Shown one piece after another: positions 60,580 through 64,000 of a stretch of 64,000 nt of DNA. The notes below the pieces were generated by a model. It searched no databases. It was given only the letters and a program-made list of their open reading frames with translations, and was not told where the DNA came from. The translations under genes and the position numbers were made by a program. This DNA is from Candidatus Caldilinea saccharophila (GTDB taxonomy: Bacteria; Chloroflexota; Anaerolineae; Caldilineales; Caldilineaceae), in NCBI GenBank assembly GCA_016710365.1, contig JADJVW010000005.1, positions 124,001 through 188,000 of the forward strand, written 5' to 3'. The number at the start of each line of letters is the position of its first letter. The first letter of the stretch is position 1.

Positions 60580-60732
60580 AGACTGTTTGAAAAGGAACAA
60601 ATTCGACGCAGAGGCGCGGAGTGGCAGAGGTGCGTAGAGGAAAAGCAAACGCTTGTTGCAAGCATTTCTCTGCGTTTTCTTTGCGCCGCTGCGCCTCTGC
60701 GTCAATGTAAAGAGGCTTTTCAAACAGTTTCT
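60580..60732. repeat. Long nested inverted repeat, MITE-like
   Basis: Outer arms AGACTGTTTGAAAAG (60580-60594) and CTTTTCAAACAGTTTCT (60716-60732) pair with one mismatch. Inner arms GACGCAGAGGCGC (60605-60617) and GCGCCTCTGCGTC (60690-60702) pair exactly, and the next ~30 bases pair imperfectly (AGAGG/TGCGT motifs). Total length ~153 bases, 12 bases after the ligA stop. An open frame across it is not protein-like. Confidence 0.75.
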
Positions 60733-60770
60733 AAGGGGCGACGTCTGGCTGATTCTGCACCAGGTCTCGA

Positions 60771-60801
60771 CGCGCACACATCACGCCACGATGTGTGCGC
60801 G
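60771..60801. terminator. Perfect 12-base stem between ligA and DUF1622 gene
   Basis: CGCGCACACATC (60771-60782), loop ACGCCAC, exact complement at 60790-60801. It lies seven bases from the stop codon of the minus-strand DUF1622 gene in a convergent gap, so it is a likely terminator for that gene, though without a T-tract. Confidence 0.6.
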
Positions 60802-60807
60802 TGCTTG

Positions 60808-61206
60808 TCAATCCCTGTGTTGAATGTTTTTGGCTTGCTGCCAGGGCCAGCGCCCCTCGATCTCAACCACCAGCGCCCAGCTTAGGAAGGTGCGGATCAG
60901 CACCAGCAACCCCAGCACGATCACACTTTGCGGCGTCGCTTCCAATGCCACCGTGTGGATGACATCCGCCGCCACCAGCACCTCCAACCCCAGCAACAAA
61001 GACTTGCCCAGACTCACCTTGAGTTCATGATACGAATCGTCCGCCGTACGCTGGGCAACACGCTGCACGAGATAGCGCGCCAGCGCCGTCACAATGGCGG
61101 AGACGATGATGATCACCGCCAACACCTCGATGAGGATGGCGGCATATTCGATCCACACCAGGACTGTGCTGCCGGCTGCATTGCTCGCATTGATAGACGA
61201 AAACAC
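60808..61206 (-). CDS. DUF1622 family membrane protein
   Basis: 132 residues with three hydrophobic segments (about 15-43, 65-88 and 92-112). The pattern EVLAVIIIVSAIVTALARYL, SLGKSLLLGLEVLVAADVIHTVALE and LGLLVLIRTFLSWALVVEIEGRWPW is that of DUF1622 proteins, short inner-membrane proteins of unknown function. GAAAGGA lies before ATG 61206 (AGAAGAAAGGACTCTC region). It stands alone between ligA and the sulfatase remnant. Confidence 0.88.
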   Translation of the reverse strand: MFSSINASNAAGSTVLVWIEYAAILIEVLAVIIIVSAIVTALARYLVQRVAQRTADDSYHELKVSLGKSLLLGLEVLVAADVIHTVALEATPQSVIVLGLLVLIRTFLSWALVVEIEGRWPWQQAKNIQHRD

Positions 61207-61347
61207 GAGAGTCCTTTCTTCTTACTGTACGGCTAGCCCGGCGCCAGCAGCCAGGTCAGGATTGGGAGAAGGCGCGCTGCGCGTGCGGAGGTCGATGGCG
61301 CAGGCGCTTTGCCCCTTTCCTGGAAGGGGGATGGCGACCAGCGCCAC
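61207..61347. other. Intergenic gap downstream of the sulfatase pseudogene
   Basis: 141 bases. CCCCTT (61312-61317) and AAGGGG (61324-61329) form a small stem that could end the sulfatase transcript. Otherwise nothing recognised. Confidence 0.4.
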
Positions 61348-63672
61348 TTATTGTCGATAGCCTGCCACGCGCGCGTCTGCCTCGTGGTCGGCAGCCGCCC
61401 CCTTGCCGATCAGAAGCTCTACCTTCCGAATCACACCCGTGAACGGATAGGGCGATGCGTAGTCGGGCGCCACCGCGACGGAGCCGTCGCCGCCGATCTC
61501 CAGCCCTTCGGCCACGGCGTAGGCGGCAGGATTCGTCTTCTCCACGAGGACATCGCCCACCGCCTGCCCATTGACGCTGAGCGTCGCCTGCCCCGACAGG
61601 TCGCCATTCGACACGAAGTCGACGCGGAGGGTCACCGGCCCAGTGGGCAGGCGCTCTGAGCTGACGCTGTAGTATTCCTGCGCCAGATAGTTGACCAGAT
61701 AGTGCGCCTTGCCATCCTTGACGTAGAGCGTATAGCCGCCGTCGTGGCTGCCATTGGAGACAATCGCGCCCTCGCAGCCGCCTTCGGGGATGGTGACCTA
61801 GGCGATGATGCTGTGGGTGCGGCGGCGCACGTCGGGCGAGGCGGGACGCACGATCCTGACCGGCGCGTAGAAGGTGTAGCGGTCGCGCGGCTTGAAGACC
61901 ACGGGCTAGGGCACCTGCAGGCGAGCGGCGTTGCTGTCATCCAGCGGCAGCAGTGGCGCGCCTCCTCCACGCCTCGATCATCTCCTCCAGCTTGTCGGAG
62001 TGGGTGTGCGCCAAGCTGTTCATCTCCGAGAAGTCTTCGTTCATGTTGTAAAGTTCCCAGTCGTCAGCGTCGAAATCCATATCGTGGGTGACGCCTTCGC
62101 GGCTGTAGAGCATGTTCAGATATTTGGTCCAGTGGAAGGTGACGGCCTTCCAGCCATCCTTCCAGAGCGCGCGGTGGCCGAAGATCTCGAAGTACTGCTG
62201 CGTCTTGCGCGTGGCCGCGGCGCCCTCGGTCAGCGAGTAGGCCATACTGACCCCTTCCAGCGGGATCTGTTTGTGGCCGCGCACAACCTCCGGCATCTCG
62301 ATGCCGATCACTTCCAGGATGGTCGGGAAGATGTCGGTGACGTGGTGAAACTGCGTGCGCACGACGCCGCGGTCGTGGATGCGCGGCCAGTGGATGATCA
62401 GCGGGTCGCGCACGCCACCCTCATGCACCTGCTGCTTGTACCAGCGCTGCGGCGTGTTGCCCACCATCGCCCAGCCGGTGGCATAGTGCGGATGAAGCCC
62501 CGGCATCCCCCATTGATCAAGCACGGCCAGCATATCCTCGGTGGACTCGCTCGCCATGTTGAAGTAGCTCATCTCCGAAGCCAGCCCCATCGGGCCGCCC
62601 TCGCCGCTGGCGCCGTTGTCGCTTATCAGGATGACCAGCGTGTTCTCCATCTGCCCGATGTGCGCCAGGAACTCCAGCAGCCGGCCAATCTGGTCGTCGG
62701 TGTGGCTCATGAACGCGGCGTAGACCTCCATCTGGCGGCGAAGGACGCGTTGCTCGTTTTCGGTGTGGGCGTCCCACGCCTTGACGCCCGGGTTGCGCGG
62801 CGGCAGTTGCGTCCCTGCTGGCACGATGCCCAGTTCGATCTGCCGCGCCAGCGTCTCCTGGTGGATCACATCCCAGCCGTCGTCGAAGCGTCCCTGATAG
62901 CGATCGATATACTCCCTGGGCGCGTGGTGCGGCGCGTGGTGCGCGCCAAAGGCGAGATAGGTGAAGAAGGGCTTCTCCGCGGTGACGGCCTTCTGCTCGT
63001 TGATGAACTCGATCGCCTTGTCCACCAAATCCGCCGAGAGGTGATAGCCTTCTTCCGGCGTGCGCGGCGGCTCGATGCGGTGGTTGTCGTACCAAAGGTC
63101 AGGATGCCACTGGTCGGTCTCGCCGGGCAGGAAGCCGTAGAAGCGCTCGAAGCCGCGGCCCAGCGGCCAGCGATCGTAAGGGCCGGCCGCGCTGATGTGC
63201 TCGTCGGGCGCGAGGTGCCACTTGCCCAGCGCCATCGTGTTGTAGCCATGCTCGACCAGCACCGCCGGCAGCATCACCGCCGCGTGCGGAATCTGCGCGT
63301 TAGCCCGGATAGCCGGTGGCGTATTCCATGATGTTGCCGACGCCCACCGAGTGGTGGTTGCGCCCGGTCAGCAGCGGCCCGCGTCGGCGAGCACAGCGCG
63401 GTCGTGTGCCAGTTGTTGTAGCGCAGCCCGCCCGCGGCCAGCCGATCCATGTGCGGCGTTTCGGCACGCCCGCCCAGCCCGCCAAAGCAACCAAGCTGCG
63501 CAAAGCCCGTGTCGTCGAGGACAATGATCAGCACATTGGGCGCGCCCGCCGGCGCTTCGGTGAGACGCGGCCAGGCCGGTTCAGATTCCGCCGCGGTGCG
63601 CCCGATCTTGCCGCCAAAGCCGTCAGCCGGGTCGTACCATGTCAGGCGCGGCGTTTGTCCATTTTCTGCCAT
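61348..63672 (-). pseudogene. Arylsulfatase-family gene, multiply disrupted
   Basis: Start ATG 63672 behind AAGGAG. The reading order MAENGQTPRL, NVLIIVLDDTGFAQLGCFGG (metal-site Asp pair), then after a missing base near 63390 CSPTRGPLLTGRN, the C-x-P-x-R formylglycine motif of Cys-type sulfatases. A second shift near 63295 leads into the long middle part (GKWHLAPDEH, FFTYLAFGAHHAPHHAP, ISDNGASGEGG). One or two shifts near 61960 lead to a C-terminal part with amber codons in frame at 61906-61908 and 61798-61800. The full product would be about 775 residues. The two stops on top of four shifts favour genuine decay, although sequence error adds to it. Confidence 0.8.
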
Positions 63673-64000
63673 GTGGTTCTCCTTTTTCGATAGCTTCAAA
63701 CCTTCCAGGAAGCTTGCGGGAAGGTGGCCGGCGAGGATAAATTCATTCCCAGCCATCGCTGCCTGTTTCCAGCGGCTGGTTGAAAGTATGCCACTGCCAC
63801 CACAAGCCAACCTGCACCGAAAAGATGCAAATATGCACCATGCTTGGGATGAATTCAGATCCAGTAATTCACGCATCTCACACGGAGCCACCAAGAGCGC
63901 AAAGGAAGTTATCTTTAACTTGCGGCTTTGTGCCTTGGTGTGAGGCAAAACCGTGAACTACTGAGATCGGAAAATTGCTCTTCTCTGCGAGCCTCTGCCA
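63673..64000. other. Upstream region of the sulfatase remnant with hairpin repeats
   Basis: 328 bases without a convincing gene; the upstream in-frame extension of the sulfatase is not family-like. ACCTTCCAGGAAGCT at about 63706-63716 with GGGAAGGT nearby is a decayed copy of the hairpin at 16599. A further inverted repeat is listed separately. The final 50 bases show nothing. Confidence 0.5.
63872..63945. repeat. Imperfect inverted repeat with CTCACAC / GTGTGAG arms
   Basis: CTCACACGGAGCCACCAAG (from about 63872) pairs with the complement of CTTTGTGCCTTGGTGTGAG (to about 63943), and the inner AGCGCAAAGGAAGTTA also pairs with TAACTTGCGGCTTT with bulges. It belongs to the same general class of long AT-tipped hairpins as 60580 and 45071, but with a different sequence. 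Confidence 0.55.

Noticed and set aside
60571..60885. 104-residue ORF after ligA
   Set aside because: It is the translation of a nested inverted repeat and continues antisense to the DUF1622 gene.
61798..61908. Amber codon reassignment or pyrrolysine/selenocysteine-like recoding
   Set aside because: TAG serves as the stop of other genes here (for example ldh and the DUF1269 gene at 9426), and the sulfatase is frameshifted as well; decay or error is simpler.
61937..63331. 466-residue plus-strand frame opposite the sulfatase
   Set aside because: Arg/His/Val-rich shadow frame; the minus strand has the sulfatase motifs.

Overview
The window is about 64 kb of moderately GC-rich chromosome from what is most likely a member of Chloroflexota, probably Anaerolineae/Caldilineales-like. 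This is inferred from gene content: several DUF1269 membrane proteins, a cyclic beta-glucan synthase, a CarH-type regulator beside carotenoid genes, and many hairpin-rich intergenic repeats. No rRNA, tRNA, CRISPR array, prophage or transposase was recognised.

Layout. 1-10.4 kb (+): the end of a response regulator, then small stress or envelope proteins (Ala-rich protein, SHOCT protein, three DUF1269 proteins, META-domain and other lipoproteins) around a coupled ClC / SulP / BASS transporter operon. 10.4-14 kb (+): an MFS exporter and a GH13 alpha-glucosidase. 14-20 kb: a REP/BIME-like array, then (-) a Tat-exported 5'-nucleotidase and a GHMP kinase / UDPGP nucleotidyltransferase fusion. 20.4-21.3 kb (+): an ADP-ribosylglycohydrolase. 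21.3-39 kb (all -): PRC-barrel proteins, a ~2,900-residue cyclic beta-1,2-glucan synthase, a tandem universal stress protein, CsbD, Dps and a four-gene phosphorelay. 39-42.4 kb: a type III polyketide synthase, a flavoprotein and a convergent methyltransferase. 42.4-46.7 kb: a second repeat array, tgt, a PstS-like lipoprotein and an AAA ATPase. 46.8-56.6 kb: photolyase, an unknown membrane protein, a third repeat array, and a five-gene carH operon (carH, TIGR01777 epimerase, SRPBCC protein, CrtI-like desaturase, ldh) divergent from crtB. 56.6-64 kb: a pRiA4b ORF3-like protein, ligA, a DUF1622 protein and a decayed arylsulfatase.

How the parts fit. The region mixes a stress/envelope programme (Dps, Usp, CsbD, PRC, DUF1269, cyclic glucan) with a light programme (B12-dependent CarH-like regulator, carotenoid enzymes, photolyase). 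The most interesting items are the CarH-like regulator with an extra C-terminal domain and its promoter region, the kinase-pyrophosphorylase fusion with a low-complexity G-rich insertion, the type III PKS locus, and the two-hairpin repeat family present as three arrays plus one decayed copy.

Caveat. At least twenty genes are broken by single-base indels, mostly one base missing from a short homopolymer. When the missing base is restored, conserved motifs and ATGA gene junctions reappear. I therefore annotate most of these as single genes with probable sequence errors. The arylsulfatase also carries two in-frame stops and is called a pseudogene.
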